In this document: positions 1 to 11,812 of the stretch, piece after piece
Numbering within the stretch: position 1 is the first letter of the stretch
Layout of the letters: every line of letters starts with the position of its first letter
Assembly: GCF_963966145.1 (NCBI RefSeq)
Contig: NC_091054.1
Location: forward strand, 18,662,001 to 18,726,000
Reading direction: 5' to 3'
Source of the DNA: Tenebrio molitor
Lineage: Eukaryota; Arthropoda; Insecta; Coleoptera; Tenebrionidae
Length of the DNA: 64,000 nucleotides
Made by a program: the position numbers and the translations under genes
Notes under the pieces: generated by a model
Databases searched by the model: none
Told to the model about the DNA's origin: nothing
Seen by the model: only the letters and a program-made list of their open reading frames with translations

Positions 1-1450
1 AGGGTACGTTGTAGATTTCATTTTGTTGCATGCTGTTTCTTTAAGAAGCGCCCATTTGTTAATTTTAAGCGTTATCCCTAAGTTTCTCCCGGGAGGTTCA
101 TTTTTTTTTGCAATCTTGTAATTTCGGAAATTAGTAGCCGTCGTCCGGACCGTGTGCGTCCATTTTGTTTTTCTTCCACTAACATTTTTTTAACGGCACT
201 CGACCCGCCATATTTTTGTTTAGTATTGCCAGCGAGTATTGTATTCCTGTTTAAAGCATTTTTTTATTTTATCGTTATTTAACTTCGCGTTTTGTTCTCT
301 TTTATTTCCTCATTGTTTAATGTTGCGCTTTGTTTTGCTGGATTTTCTCATCGTTTAATGTTACGCTTTGTTCGATTGAATTAAACTCGGTTTTTTTTTT
401 TGTGTTGTTGCTAGATTTCGGAAAAGTTAAAGTAAAATGTTGTAAGTGCGCCCCCATGGGAGCTAGGTGACAATCAGGAGGTCGGGAGGTTGTTTAGTCA
501 AATTTCTGTGGAAGCTACGGTTATTTAAAGCCGTTAGCGGAGGCGGACCTAGGTCTTCGCTTATGCGGCGGCGGGATGTTTTCGTGAAGCTTCCGTCGAG
601 GTTATAGAGATTTCGGGGGCTTGTCGGGAACGGTTGGTTGGGGACGGTGGAGCTAAATATTCGCTTATGCTGTTTAGTGATGCTAATCGTACAACCCCGA
701 GACGCTCTGTCACTCTTACTTTGTCGGCGAAATAGTCTGACGTTCATTAATACCCCGAATATCTATAAACGTCGCTTGCTCTCAAGATGATTCAGATTAT
801 TCTTCTGAGTCCCCTCGCGGCCGAAAGTTGGTTACCTCCAGCTCTAAGCTCCCGTTGGCGTACCTTGACCGCGTAGTTCCAAATTAAACATTGTTTTGTC
901 ATTAATCGAATTGTAAAATATGAGTAATACCTGGGATACGGTTTTTGAAGAGGGTTTTTCATCCGTCCCTGTCTGTAATAACTGCACCATAATTTGTTTA
1001 CTTGTTTTGCAAGCTTTAACTGTCATTTTGTCTGTCATGTGCCCGTTTTTCTGTTATTTTAAATATTGTTGCATTCATCCTGTCGTTTGTGATGTACTCA
1101 ACTAGTTAATTTCTTGTACTTCGTTAAATTTAATTTCTGTCCTTTGTATTCGTTTCAATTTCTTTTTCATCAAAGTTATTACAGGCATTTTTAATAAAAG
1201 GTATTTTGCGTCCCTCACATGTGTGTTTTATTTGCGGCACTCTTCCAACTGGAACCCTCATCGTTTGCATTCCGAACCTTTTTTCCGCCAAAAGAAAGAC
1301 ACAACGTAGGGCTCCTCCGATTCGATGACGATCACGACCACATTTGTTACCGTTTTGCGCAGGTTCAAATATTTGGCGGAAAAAGTAATGTATTCAAATC
1401 ATTACAGCGGCTATGTTTTTCCGTAATTTTTTGCTATTACGTGGACAATT
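1..1450. other. Unresolved 5' region, possible retroelement remnant
   Basis: No convincing gene is visible. The first 460 bases are T-rich and include a short tandem duplication of about 40 bp near 310-385. A more GC-balanced stretch follows at 460-900. An AATAAA-type signal followed by GT-rich sequence occurs near 1193-1230, an arrangement like an LTR or a terminal exon. A 94-codon open frame on the minus strand (463-747) resembles no family I recognise. It could be the edge of an LTR retroelement or of a gene lying left of the window; neither is shown. Confidence 0.2.
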
Positions 1451-1504
1451 ATTAATAAACTACATTCGGATAACCTGCTTTTTACTCTTACACGGTATAA
1501 TCCC

Positions 1505-1659
1505 AAATTAATTTCTCTGATAGATTTTAGTTTGTTTTAGTGATTATCTAATAATCACCAACGAAACAAATTAATTTCTCTGATAGATTTTAGTTTGTTT
1601 CGTTGGTGGTTATTAGATAATCACTAAAACAAACTAAAATCTATCAGAGAAATTAATTT
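1505..1659. repeat. Long near-perfect hairpin, 66-nt arms
   Basis: Bases 1505-1570 pair with 1594-1659 with a single mismatch (a G-T wobble at 1555/1609) around a loop of about 23 nt. The 30-nt unit beginning ATTAATTTCTCTGATAG occurs three times: twice in direct orientation, including once in the loop, and once inverted. No coding potential. It fits a foldback element or an inverted duplication. Confidence 0.9.
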
Positions 1660-1688
1660 CGATTATGTTTAGCGTCAAATGTAATATA

Positions 1689-2958
1689 CAGGGTAAGTGA
1701 CGAAAAACCTTTGATGCTGTATATTGCTTATATTTTTTATCCGATTTGAATAAATGACACATCAAATGAAGTAATTTTGAAAACACTTCAATACCAACTA
1801 AACAAAGAAAAATTCTTGTTTCAGTTTTTGACAGATGAAGATCAACTTCTTTTTTTCAAATATAACTGTACATTTTTTTTTTAATTCAGTATTGCAGAGA
1901 TTTGTTTTCTGAATATAAAAATGCAAAGAACTATATCCAATCATTACACAAAAGTCAAGAAAATAAACAAGAGAAAATTTTGTTCTAAATGTTCGAAATG
2001 ACTAAGTAAGCTCTGAATATTTGTCATTTGTCAAAACAGTTTAATAATTATTATTATTATGTTGTTGTGGAGGAAAATTTCCAAAGACAATGTACCTAGT
2101 GTTAACGTGTGTTGTCGCATTTTTGGAGATAGATTGGACTAGTGGGTCCCTTTTTTGTTGACAGCAGTCTTTATCAAACGAAATAAGCAACTTTCTGGAT
2201 GAGACGCCATTAGCAGTGTTGAACAGTGTTGAATTTATTTTGATGATCGTAGAATGGGTACTCACGGACCTATTCGATGGCCCGCTAGATCCTCAGATTT
2301 GGATAGATTGGATTTTTTTTATATTCATTCGAAACTTTCGAGACAATGGGTAGTATGAATAAGAATAAGCATTTGCTTATACTATATATTTGTCTTTTTC
2401 TATCTAATAGAGTCCATGTATTTCTATCTCTTACTAATACAAGTAAAAGCATTTGCTAATGGTTTATGCATATGACCCATTGTGTATTTGACCCCACCGG
2501 GTACCCGAGAAGAGTTAATAAAAAGGATAGTGGAAGTCTGTCAAGAAATACTCAAATTTTTTACTGAATGCAAAGATGGGCATTTCTAGAAGATGTCGAC
2601 AGTGTCTGCAACATCATTGACGCAATTTTGAGCAACTAGAATACATTTTGTATTGTTTAAAAATTCGATTACTCGATTTTGGATTTTCAATTTTTTTCAA
2701 TTAAAATAAATTTTTTGTTGTTTTTTTTAATGTTTGGATGTTCAGGAGAAAATTCTCTATAAGAACGAATAAAAAAATATATACAGTGTAATAAAAAAAA
2801 AGTTGGCCATCGTCTGTCAAAAAATAGATGTCTAAAAAAATATCGAGTAGGATAATAATGAATTCTTTTTCGAAATATTTCATTTGATGTGTCATTTATT
2901 CAAATCGGATAAAGAATAAGTAAGATACAGCATCAAAGGTTTTTCGTCAGTCACCTTG
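1689..2958 (+). mobile_element. Decayed mariner-type transposon with long TIRs
   Basis: The element starts CAGGGTAAGTGACGAAAAAC and ends with its imperfect inverse; both ends are flanked by TA (1687-1688 and 2959-2960), as expected for Tc1/mariner insertion. Terminal repeats extend at least 85 bp inward, sharing the block around TCCGATTTGAATAAATGACA. The plus strand near 2262-2330 encodes GPIRWPARSSDLDRLDFF, the mariner motif before the last catalytic Asp. Near 2490-2560 a TREEL...EVCQEI segment matches the family's C-terminal region. Stops and frameshifts interrupt everything, so it is a fossil. Confidence 0.8.
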
Positions 2959-2968
2959 TATATGTGGT

Positions 2969-3340
2969 TATTTACAGAAAGAGTGAGGAAGGCAAAGCTT
3001 TCGTTCACACGAATTGCGTGTTCGTCTAGGACTAGGCAACTGAACAAAAGCGGCCTTACTCTCGAGTGCTGCATTCGGTTTTGTTCACTTAGAAAGTGAG
3101 TCTGCGGCTTTGTATTCAAAATTTTAAGTAAAAAAGTCACATTTTTGAACGGATCTGTTGCTATGGAAAAAAATAGAATACAAAATAAACAATGCTCTGT
3201 AACGTCAATAAAGTGGTTGTGTGCACGTTGTGAAAAAAATCAAAATTACGTTATCGGAAAGAATTGGAAAAATTTACGAGGGAATGGAAACCAGTCAGTG
3301 AAAGACAGTGAGCGAAAAACGATGAGCGAAAGTTAAGTGG
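2969..3340. repeat. Dispersed repeat family 1, copy a
   Basis: This non-coding stretch, directly abutting the mariner relic, matches 21907-22290 over several hundred bases. Shared blocks include GTGAGGAAGGCAAAGCTTTC-like sequence, AAGCGGCCTTACTC and AACGTCAATAAAGTGGTTGT. A shorter related piece lies at about 6845-6960. The copies differ by indels and substitutions. The nature of the family is unknown. Confidence 0.7.
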
Positions 3341-3367
3341 GGTATGGAATAAAAATATTTTTTTGTT

Positions 3368-3640
3368 CGACACTGTCAGAATTTGAGAATTTTCTCCTGT
3401 GTGAACGGATTTTGATAAATGTCACCACTTGTCAAAACGAAACATCAAGCTAATTTTAAAGATTTTAAGCGATTTGAAGCCTTTAAGGGGCTCGTCGAAC
3501 AAAAAAAAACGTTGTATTCAACTCGTTCGTGTGTCAATTGGGCTTTTTTGGCACTCTTGGGCCTTTAAAACGCGTTTTAAATTGACCCACTCGTGCCAAA
3601 AACCCAATTTACACAAGAACGCGACAAATAAATAACTATT
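3368..3640. repeat. Dispersed repeat family 2, copy a
   Basis: It matches 31340-31590 in the same orientation, starting at TCGACACTGTCAGAATTTGA. The right part is a hairpin: a stretch reading AATTGGGCTTTTTTGGCACT is followed by its inverse about 45 bases later. The palindromic tail and dispersed copies suggest a small non-autonomous DNA element. No open frame. Confidence 0.75.
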
Positions 3641-3920
3641 TCTGGATTAATTGAATGAGGAATTATCGTTTTTTAAAATGCTAGGTGCATTACTGCTTGA
3701 ATTTATGGTATTATAAAAATGCTTATTGATTTGTCAATATTGCAATATTCCTTATATTTCTGATTTTATGCTACCATCAAAATTTACCACAGCGCGTCAT
3801 ATTTTTTCGCAGCGCCTTTTTTTCAAATAATTATTCAACTTTCGTTCACGCTATTTTCACGCTATTGCAAATAACTTAAAAATGTGAAATCAAATATCTA
3901 CAAAAAAGAAACAATTCATG

Positions 3921-4339
3921 TAAACTAGGCAAAAATGAATAGGGAATTCCACAATTTTTCTTAGAAAGCAAAATAATTGCCCCAATCCTCCCACGTATTC
4001 TTAAACACTAGGGGCCAGTTTACAGAAGCGAAATTAAGTTAATCGTAATCAAATGCGAGATTAACTGAACACGTGATCAGATTGAACTAATCGAAGTTTC
4101 GGATATGGGTTAATCGCGCATTAAAAATTTAATTCGAATTAAATATTTAATTCTCTTTCTATAAACTGGCCCTTCATAAATTTAAAATGTTACAGGTACT
4201 TGAAACATTACATTTAATGTGTATATATATATATTTCTAACACATTTTATTATCATTATATGTATCTACATTTTAAACTGTACTTATTTAAAAAAAATTC
4301 AAAAATGGAAAAATTCCCTATTCATTTTTGCCTAGTTTA
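3921..4339. mobile_element. TIR element carrying a nested palindromic element
   Basis: The ends are TAAACTAGGCAAAAATGAAT and its exact inverse at 4320-4339, and the matching ends run about 29 bp. The element is non-coding. A second, smaller palindromic element sits inside it at 4012-4172, so the outer element is older. Confidence 0.75.
4012..4172. mobile_element. Palindromic MITE (GGGCCAGTTTA ends)
   Basis: It begins GGGGCCAGTTTACAGAA and ends with the near-inverse TTCTATAAACTGGCCC. The internal half also folds on itself around TTAATTCGAATTAA. Non-coding, 161 bp, nested in the 3921-4339 element. Confidence 0.75.
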
Positions 4340-5006
4340 TTTGTGGGACTCCACAACAAAATAAGACAGGAAAGGTTCTTTTCTAAACATCATAATATTA
4401 TTTGTACCTAAACGCAACTGACATTTTAGCATAAATAAACATTCATTACTGTCATTAGCTGAATACTATTCGAGAAACATTATAATTAAGTAAGCACTCT
4501 GTATTTAGAAATCCTACAAAACCTACAAAACAGTGATCATAAGAATTGGTGCTAATTGGTTTAATACAGACTGATTCACGTAACTTTCCGACCCTAACGA
4601 AAGTTAAATGCAGCCAGTAATACATTATCCAGTGATAACTTGATACTTTTATTTAATATGAAATCTGGACACTCCTGGCATTATTGACAAACACTTGACA
4701 GTTTCTTTTTGTATAATTCTAGTCTACTGATTGGTTACACTGCGCTAGTTGAACTGTCACTCTCAAATAATCATCCGACACACGTAAATTCATATTTGCG
4801 GAGAAAATATGAAATGTGAATTTTTCAATTTCACTTGAAAAAGTCACAGCAAGTACGAAAATTGTTTTGTCGATTAGACTTATGATGACATTTCTCATTT
4901 CTACATAACCTCAATTTCAGTTATCCTAACTTCAGATTTATCCATTGTTGCCGATTATACCTTGGGCGTACATTGCAGGGTTGGTGGTTCTTTGATTAAG
5001 AAACTA
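4340..5006. other. No feature seen
   Basis: AT-rich spacer. I see no coding pattern, terminal inverted repeat or splice-bounded exon here. Confidence 0.4.
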
Positions 5007-5172
5007 GGGCCCGGTTACATAAAATTTAGTTTGATAACATCGTGTCAGCTAACAACGCGTCAAGTCCATTTGATTGGCTGATTCAAATTCAATGTTAAAT
5101 ATCCCCCAATCAGATCGCTTGACAATATGTTAACTTTAACAACAAATTGACATCGCTTTATACAACCGGGCC
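5007..5172. mobile_element. Palindromic MITE (GGGCCCGGTT ends)
   Basis: It begins GGGCCCGGTTACATAAA and ends TTTATACAACCGGGCC. The arms are imperfect inverted repeats that continue inward around GTTAAC-type segments. About 165 bp and non-coding. The size and termini recall 4012-4172, but the sequence differs. Confidence 0.65.
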
Positions 5173-6480
5173 AGTGTCTTGTATCTAATTATGATAGTGC
5201 CGTATTATTATTATAAAAGGGGGCACGGCAGCAAGGCCGGATTTTATTTATCATTAGGATGTTTCTATCAAGTAGTGTTGATTCCACTGAATATTCTGAT
5301 TGTTATTATTATCTATAGGCATTATTGTTTTATTTCTTGAAACTTAAAAAACAACTGCGACATTTTCTGGTCCATATTAATTACCGTTGCAAAAACAACG
5401 TTATAATTTGTCCATTACCCTCAATTACATAATAAGGGACCCACTCTCAATTTGCACCATCCTATGATTTAGTATAAATCATAGAGACGCTTCGACCGCG
5501 TTGGTGCAAAAGGCGGGACCTTGCCTTGATCCTTGGATGGATGATGTAACCCACAGAAATAAAACAAAGCTTTATTATTTAAATTAAAATCGACTCGATC
5601 ACGCGGACACATTTGTCAGTTTTTAATTTTTAAACTGGTCTCATCATCGTTGTCACCCCCCGGCCCAGAAAAGGCAAACAGCTAAGGCCGCTTTCACATG
5701 CGCGTCGTCCGCGTCAAGGTCTACCCACGACGACGTCCCGTTGCAGATGTGCGCAACGGGGCGCAACGCGCGGATTTGGGTCATTCCGGACCCCCGAAAT
5801 TGATTGTTCTTCCTCCAGACGGCGACCATTTGCACCCCATGAGTCCGTGGTGGGCGTTGCAATTACAAATGACGCTTTAGGCGCACATCTGTCGCAAAAA
5901 TCAAGTTCACGGGGAAAATGAGATCGATCGAGCCATCGAAATGGGTCGGCATTGACCCATACCCATATATAGGAGCGTATTTAATCGAACCATTTCACTC
6001 CGTGCGTCTGGTCGCGGCGGCCATGGCACCATGCACTTATTACATACATCACGGTGCAATCAGGCCACTTGATCTCGTAAAAATAAGACGAATCAAAGAC
6101 TACTTCGTACTTAAATAGAATAATTTGCGCGACAGGTTCACGCCCACGCTGTTCTTCATTTGAAGAATAAACTTGACATTCAGGTCGTCGACGAAAATAA
6201 ATCGGATTGGATTTTCGCGGAGAAAATGCAGACGCGGCGTGGAAATTTATCGACTTGTTGGGGGAACTTCAGGATTTGTTAATGCGATGTTCGATTTGAC
6301 AGCTGGATGTGGTGGTGTGTTTGTCGGTGCGTGAGCGGATGGCCAAAAATGACGCCTCTGTGGGTTCCTTTCACACACAGGTGCTGGAAGAGCGGCGACG
6401 AAATTAATCCGACAAAAAATTACTCCCACTAGCGAGGGTCGAGTGGACCCAGATGGGACAAATTTGAGAATGAGCTAATT
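5173..6480. other. GC-richer single-copy stretch, no gene identified
   Basis: From about 5560 to 6480 base composition shifts to CpG-rich sequence unlike its surroundings. Open frames of 60-69 codons occur on both strands (for example 5918-6118 +), but none shows a known domain, splice pattern or codon signature. It could be a regulatory island or a non-coding first exon of an off-window gene. This is a compositional observation only. Confidence 0.25.
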
Positions 6481-8281
6481 GGCGTAACACCGTTACGAGA
6501 CGACGTTATGTAAAGCGGATGTCAATTTGTTTTGACAACGATACTGTAGAGATAATACTTGTGTGGTTTCCTTTTATTATAGGTATTAAAACAACTATTG
6601 TTGTTTTAATATAATAAATGGTACAGGTTCAGCAGACTTACCTTCTTTTTGAAAACAAAATGTAGAAACTATCAGCCGAAAAAAGCTGCAACAATGTTTG
6701 CAAGCATTTACTGGATGCGGCAGACCAAAAATGGATCCTTCAGAACGTTGTACTAATGACGGGCATATTCCGTGGTTGTCGTGATAAATTATGTAAAATG
6801 ATGAATTGTTATAGTTATTTTATTATTGGTTATTTTCAAATCCAATTTCCATTATGCGTGAGCGAAAGACAGTGAAAGAAAGACAATGAGCAAAAGTGAA
6901 ACCGTCACCCACTGGTAAATATGGATACTTTCTAGGGAGGTATTGAACAAAATAATTTTTATTTATATTTTTTTTTCTCTTCGACGTTTGATTTTTCAAC
7001 TCTAGATGTAAAATGTTTCCATTTCTAATGAGAATATTTTAAATCGCTTTTGGTTATTAAATCCTAAATGGATATGGACGTCTCTAAAGTTCCTGTTTAT
7101 AGTGTGTTCTCATCTCCAAAATGTAATTTTTTCTAAATTAATATTTCATCCTCCAGATTTTTTTCAAATATCGAAACAAATTCCTAATAAGAAAAAATAT
7201 TTAAAAGATATTCAACAGCAAACAAACAACAACAAGTTCGTTAGTTAACGAAGAACCTTTTATAACGTATGACATATGTCAAATTTACTTCATTTTTATT
7301 TCGAAATTAGTTATTCAATCTAATGAAAAAAACTTGTAAACTACTCTACAAAAACCTGAAAATCGTAGGTTTAATCTGATAAAAAAATCCGTCAGTAGTC
7401 TCTTATTTTATAATTTTAATGATTCAGAACGTGTTCCGATAATTACAGGGTTCATCGCTATTTCTCGACTAATTTTCACCCATTGTGCAATTTGAAACTA
7501 TAATTACGGGACACCTATATCCTAACCAATAAACACACAAAATATCATTAATATTAAAATAATTTTTGTTTGTTCAAAATCGTGACCATGAGTCGTAACT
7601 TTCTGTGTCCCAACTGTTTTCAATAGGAACAACTTTTGATATTCAACGTAGTAGATATTATAAATTATTAAAAACAGTAAAAGTACACCTCCCACAATTT
7701 CAACTTTATGTTTCTGTTGGTTTTTCCGCGTAAACAACACACGACACCTACACGCCTTAACAGTATTATTTTTAAAACTTGACACCAAGTCTCGTGGAAA
7801 ATTGTCAAAACTGAATGTCAAAGCGTTCAAGAGAGAATTGTTTGAGTGTTTTTCGGACGACATTTAAGCAAGTAGCTCTTTTCTATTTGTCGTACTAATA
7901 ACACATGAATTATGAATGTACCAGTCTGAATAAAATGTAACGAGTGAGTCATTTTAATATTTGTTGCGTTGATTACTGAGACCGGTTACGCGTGAAAGAC
8001 CCGAAGAGGTCAGTAATTTACAGCAGATGTAAACAAGATTAAAATTTTAAAAAATATACAGTGGGATTATTAAATGTGGGGTATAGTGAGTAAGTTGGTT
8101 TGCTTCAAAGCAAGGAAACTTACTGGCTTCTGCCGTTCATTAATGAACCGGTGAAAATACAACTGCAGACGGTAGGTATTACAACATAATTATTCATTTT
8201 AATTAAGTAAGAAAATTAACACGATTTGAAATGTTAATCAAAGGCGGTTGAAATGTGATTTTTAGATCAAATGCATGGTAC
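6481..8281. other. Spacer with one weak membrane-like ORF
   Basis: Mostly AT-rich spacer. About 6845-6960 is a short relative of dispersed repeat family 1. A minus-strand frame at 7522-7863 (113 codons) contains one hydrophobic run, GGVLLLFLIIYNIYYV, but has no recognisable domain, neighbour or splice context. I regard it as probably spurious. Confidence 0.3.
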
Positions 8282-8408
8282 AACGGGAGGTCATGGAAAT
8301 CTTGCATTTAATTTGATAGTAAAGCTCTCTGTTGAATTAGGTTATGTTTTTCTAAGTTTGAGGTTATAAATAGCGTCGATGTCTAGTGCATTGTTGTCAG
8401 TTTTACTG
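8282..8408 (-). mobile_element. Fragment of the TA-flanked 1.1-kb element family
   Basis: On the minus strand this matches the right end of the elements at 10076-11160 and 56696-57756, including TTGTCAGTTTTAC-, AACATAACCTAATTCAACAG- and GGGAGG-type blocks. Substitutions are scattered throughout. It lacks the outermost TIR bases and the left part, so it is a truncated relic and a third copy of the family in this window. Confidence 0.7.
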
Positions 8409-8943
8409 TCAATGCGGGGAATTCAGTAACATGTTATGTTCATTTTGATTTTTCAAACAGAGTAAAACCGAGCTGTGTGAATGTGCTGCTCCGGTTTCAC
8501 GAGTCACATCGTCGTATCACGAGTTTATGTTTAATGAGAGAATATAGTAAATCACTAAATCAGAAATATTTAAATCCATAAGGAGATGTATTTTTTGGGA
8601 GCAACTTACTGATTGCTTCTTTATGCCAGTGGCGTTTCTCCAATACTTAGTCCTAGGTACCCTTTTTTTTTTAGTTTCAAATTTGACAAATGCAGAAACA
8701 GATTAAAATAAACTAAGAAATTCTTTTGTTTTACATTATAGATGTGATATCCCCTTGCTATTTTTTGTTAACCAATTGAAATCGGTGATAAAGAATCATG
8801 TGACACATAAATCATATTATCAAAAAAATGCAACTTTTATATCACGCAAAAGTCATTAAAGATAATTGAAAGCAATTACTTATTTATAACATAATAATTT
8901 GAGAACAACTCTAGAACAATTTTTCCAATTTTTTTTTTTAATA
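8409..8943. other. No feature seen
   Basis: AT-rich spacer with poly-T runs. No gene or terminal repeat recognised. Confidence 0.4.
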
Positions 8944-8945
8944 TA

Positions 8946-11810
8946 CAGGGTGTCCCAGAACTGGCTCCCCAGAGAAAACAGGCATGTGCCGACAACAAAA
9001 GAGACTCTAAATTGAGTAAAATAAATTTTCTGCTAGCTCAAATTACCGAGTTATAAAGTTTTCAATTTCACCAATCCTGGAAGCTCGTCCTCAGGTATTA
9101 CTAAAAAATCCGATCGGTTGCTAAACAACAACAAAAAATCTATGATATCGCACAAATCAATAAAATGTTTGGGCAACTGGAATTTTGACGTTTTCCGATA
9201 TAAAAATTCGTTGACGTTTATCTGTCATCAACATCAAGACTTGACAATTGCAAAAGATAATAACTTCGAAATAAAACAATAAAAATGGCGATTCTAAATA
9301 GAACCAGTTATTTAAGTAGGTAATAATGTTAAAGCAGATGTTCGAAATGACCACCATTCATTTGTATGCACAATTGTGCTCTACGTAACAAACTTCTTGT
9401 AGTAGCGCTAGTTATCATTTCTTCAGTAACTGAAACAAAAGCTCTCAGATCAGCCTCTGAATTTATGGGCCGCCGATAAATGATTCAGATCTGGAGACCT
9501 GGCTGGCCAATGATGCGGTCCTCCTCGACCGATCCAGCGCTGTGGATATTGGTTATCCAAAATTTCCCGAACGTTTCTGCTAAACTGTGGTGGAGCACCA
9601 TCATGTTGGAACCAGTCATTTATGCGATAAGCAAGAGGTACAATTTCAAGTAAATCAGGTAGCTCCGTGCCAATGAACTGAGCATATCTCGCCCCCGTTA
9701 ATCTTGCGGGGAATTCAAACGGTCCAATCTAGAGCAGGGGATTCGGAATTTTAACAAATGGAAGGATCCACCACACTATACTTGCCAAACGATCGCCCAA
9801 TAGTCCAGTCCACAAATTAACAGAAAACCAATGCTGAAAACCTCTGGGAAATAATTTTCTTGGATTTTCGTCTGCCCAGATATGAAGGTTGTAATAATTG
9901 GAACAACCTTACCGGCAAAATAGCGACTCATCAGAAAACAGTATTCGTAACAAGAAGTGTGGAGCATCGTTTTGGTTTATTAACCATAGACAAAACTCTC
10001 GCTTAATTGGATAACCCTCTGGCAGAAGATGTTGTACTCGTGTATAGTGGTACGGATGCCTCCTATTATCAGCTATATACCATTCACGATGTTTTGGCAT
10101 AAGGGGAGGCTATGATTTCATTTTTTAACGTTGGATGCATGTTTGATTTCTGTCATCTCTGCTGTCACTAAAGTGCCTGACATGCGGACCTATCAAAATG
10201 AACGTAACATGTTGCCGAATTTACCGTAATCATAATTAAGCGACTTTAAGACGTATTGATGGTGTTTTTGTATTAGACTGCAGAACATATTTTCAGTAAG
10301 TTACAATGAAGTCAAGTTTTTTTTTTTGTATAAATTGAATCGTAGGTGAGTACAAGAAAAAAATGTAACACGGATAGTGAAGGAAGAAACAATGACACCA
10401 TTGAAATGGCACAGGGGTTTTGTAAGACCTATTATAACTTCCCGATAGAGTTGTGAATTTATGGCTTGAGTCTATTTTGAAATGTACTCCTGAAATTTGC
10501 CAATATTTTTGTAAATATTGTGAAGAACTTATTTCGGAAGATTGGGCAAAATTAATGTGAAATCTTTCATTTGAAAACGTTTTTCGTTTAATAATTTCAT
10601 TAGGAGAATCTGACTCGGAATTTGATTGGGATTTTGAAGCAGGTAATGATGATTCAGAATTTTCTAATGAAATTATGGAAGTTGAATAATTTTGTTCTTT
10701 TTTGTCATAGACGATGGGTGTGTAAATATTTTGCAGAAAGATTCGAATAAAGTAAGGCTTAATAAATAGGTACAAGATTTTATACAATCTAGTTCTAGGA
10801 ATGTTTTGGTTAAAATGAAAAATTCATTGAGAAGTTACTAACTGGTTGGTTAAGACACTGTATAGGTGGGTTATCTAAGTGGTGCATAAATTAACAGGAG
10901 CCACTTCGTCTTTCGGTCCCGGTCCCTACTATTCTGTAGTTTGTTCAAGTCAGTTTCCTGTTTTGTTAAATTGGATTAAAAATGTGTGAGTATTGTTATA
11001 TTGCAAACTAGTAAAACTGACAACAATGCACTAGACAGTGACGCAGTTTATAACCTCAAATTTAGAAAAACATAACCTAATTCAACAGACAGCTTTACTG
11101 CCAACTTAAATGCACTTTTTCCATGGCCTCCCCTTATGCCAAAACATCGTGAATGGCATATAGAACTCTCTGCACCGAACTCTTGGATAAACCCATTTCA
11201 CGAGAAACTGTTCGAATATTCCGGGTGCCGTCTTCCTCAAAGACATTCAATACGGCTTCCTCGTGTTCGACAGTCCTTACATTTCTTGAAGCACCCCCAA
11301 CTTCTTCTTCGAACTGGCTGCATCTGACCCGTTTCTCGACTCCGAGCGATTAATTTCAGAATTGTTTTATGATCCGGATGACTTTGTCTTTGTGGAAATT
11401 GTTCACGGTACAACCTTACTGCTTCACGTGCATTGTTCCCACATCGTGCAAAAGTAAGAATCATATCTACGTACTCAGAGGAAGAATACATGTTAAATGA
11501 TACACTTGAATTAAATACCGCAGCGAAATTGTATATCAAATGTCAAACTGACGTAAACAATCATTCTAATAAATGTAGTGGACCAAATTTAATAGACAGA
11601 ATTATAGAGGTTTACGGATAAAAAGGAAACCCAGGCAACGCATAATTGCGATTATTCCACCTTAATGATGCTCAACTCTGATTGGTCAACTTCAGAATGT
11701 CTTTTCTCGGTTATCATTTGAAATAGGACTTTTTTTCTTCAAAATACACGTTAATATATTCGTCCAAAGGCTCCCTTTTTTCTCTGGGGAGCCAGTTCTG
11801 GGACACCCTG
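8946..11810 (-). mobile_element. Mariner-like transposon with DUF4817-type transposase, interrupted
   Basis: The terminal inverted repeats are 33 bp and identical (CAGGGTGTCCCAGAACTGGC start), flanked by TA at 8944-8945 and 11811-11812. The minus strand encodes the transposase. The N-terminal helix-turn-helix region near 11491-11300 reads SSEYVDMILTFARCGNNARE, typical of the DUF4817 domain often found on insect mariners. The catalytic part follows to about 9330: LFSDESLF around the first catalytic Asp, FIGTELPDLLE, and CIQMNGGHFEHLL at the C-terminus. Frameshifts and stops are present. The 10076-11160 element lies inside the coding region, so this copy is inactive. Confidence 0.9.
10076..11160. 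mobile_element. TA-flanked 1,085-bp element nested in mariner
   Basis: The ends are TATACCATTCACGATGTTTT and the inverse of TATATGCCATTCACGATG, with TIRs of about 35 bp including ATAAGGGGAGGC, and TA duplications at 10074-10075 and 11161-11162. On removing it, the host mariner reading frame runs straight across the TA, which confirms the borders. A degenerate short frame (about 10440-10690 +) has an acidic tail (ESDSEFD); the better copy is at 57070-57294. It is a Tc1/mariner-superfamily, probably non-autonomous element. Confidence 0.9.
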
Positions 11811-11812
11811 TA

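Noticed and set aside
7522..7863. 113-codon minus-strand ORF with one hydrophobic run
   Set aside because: Isolated in transposon-rich spacer, with no recognisable family, promoter or splice context.
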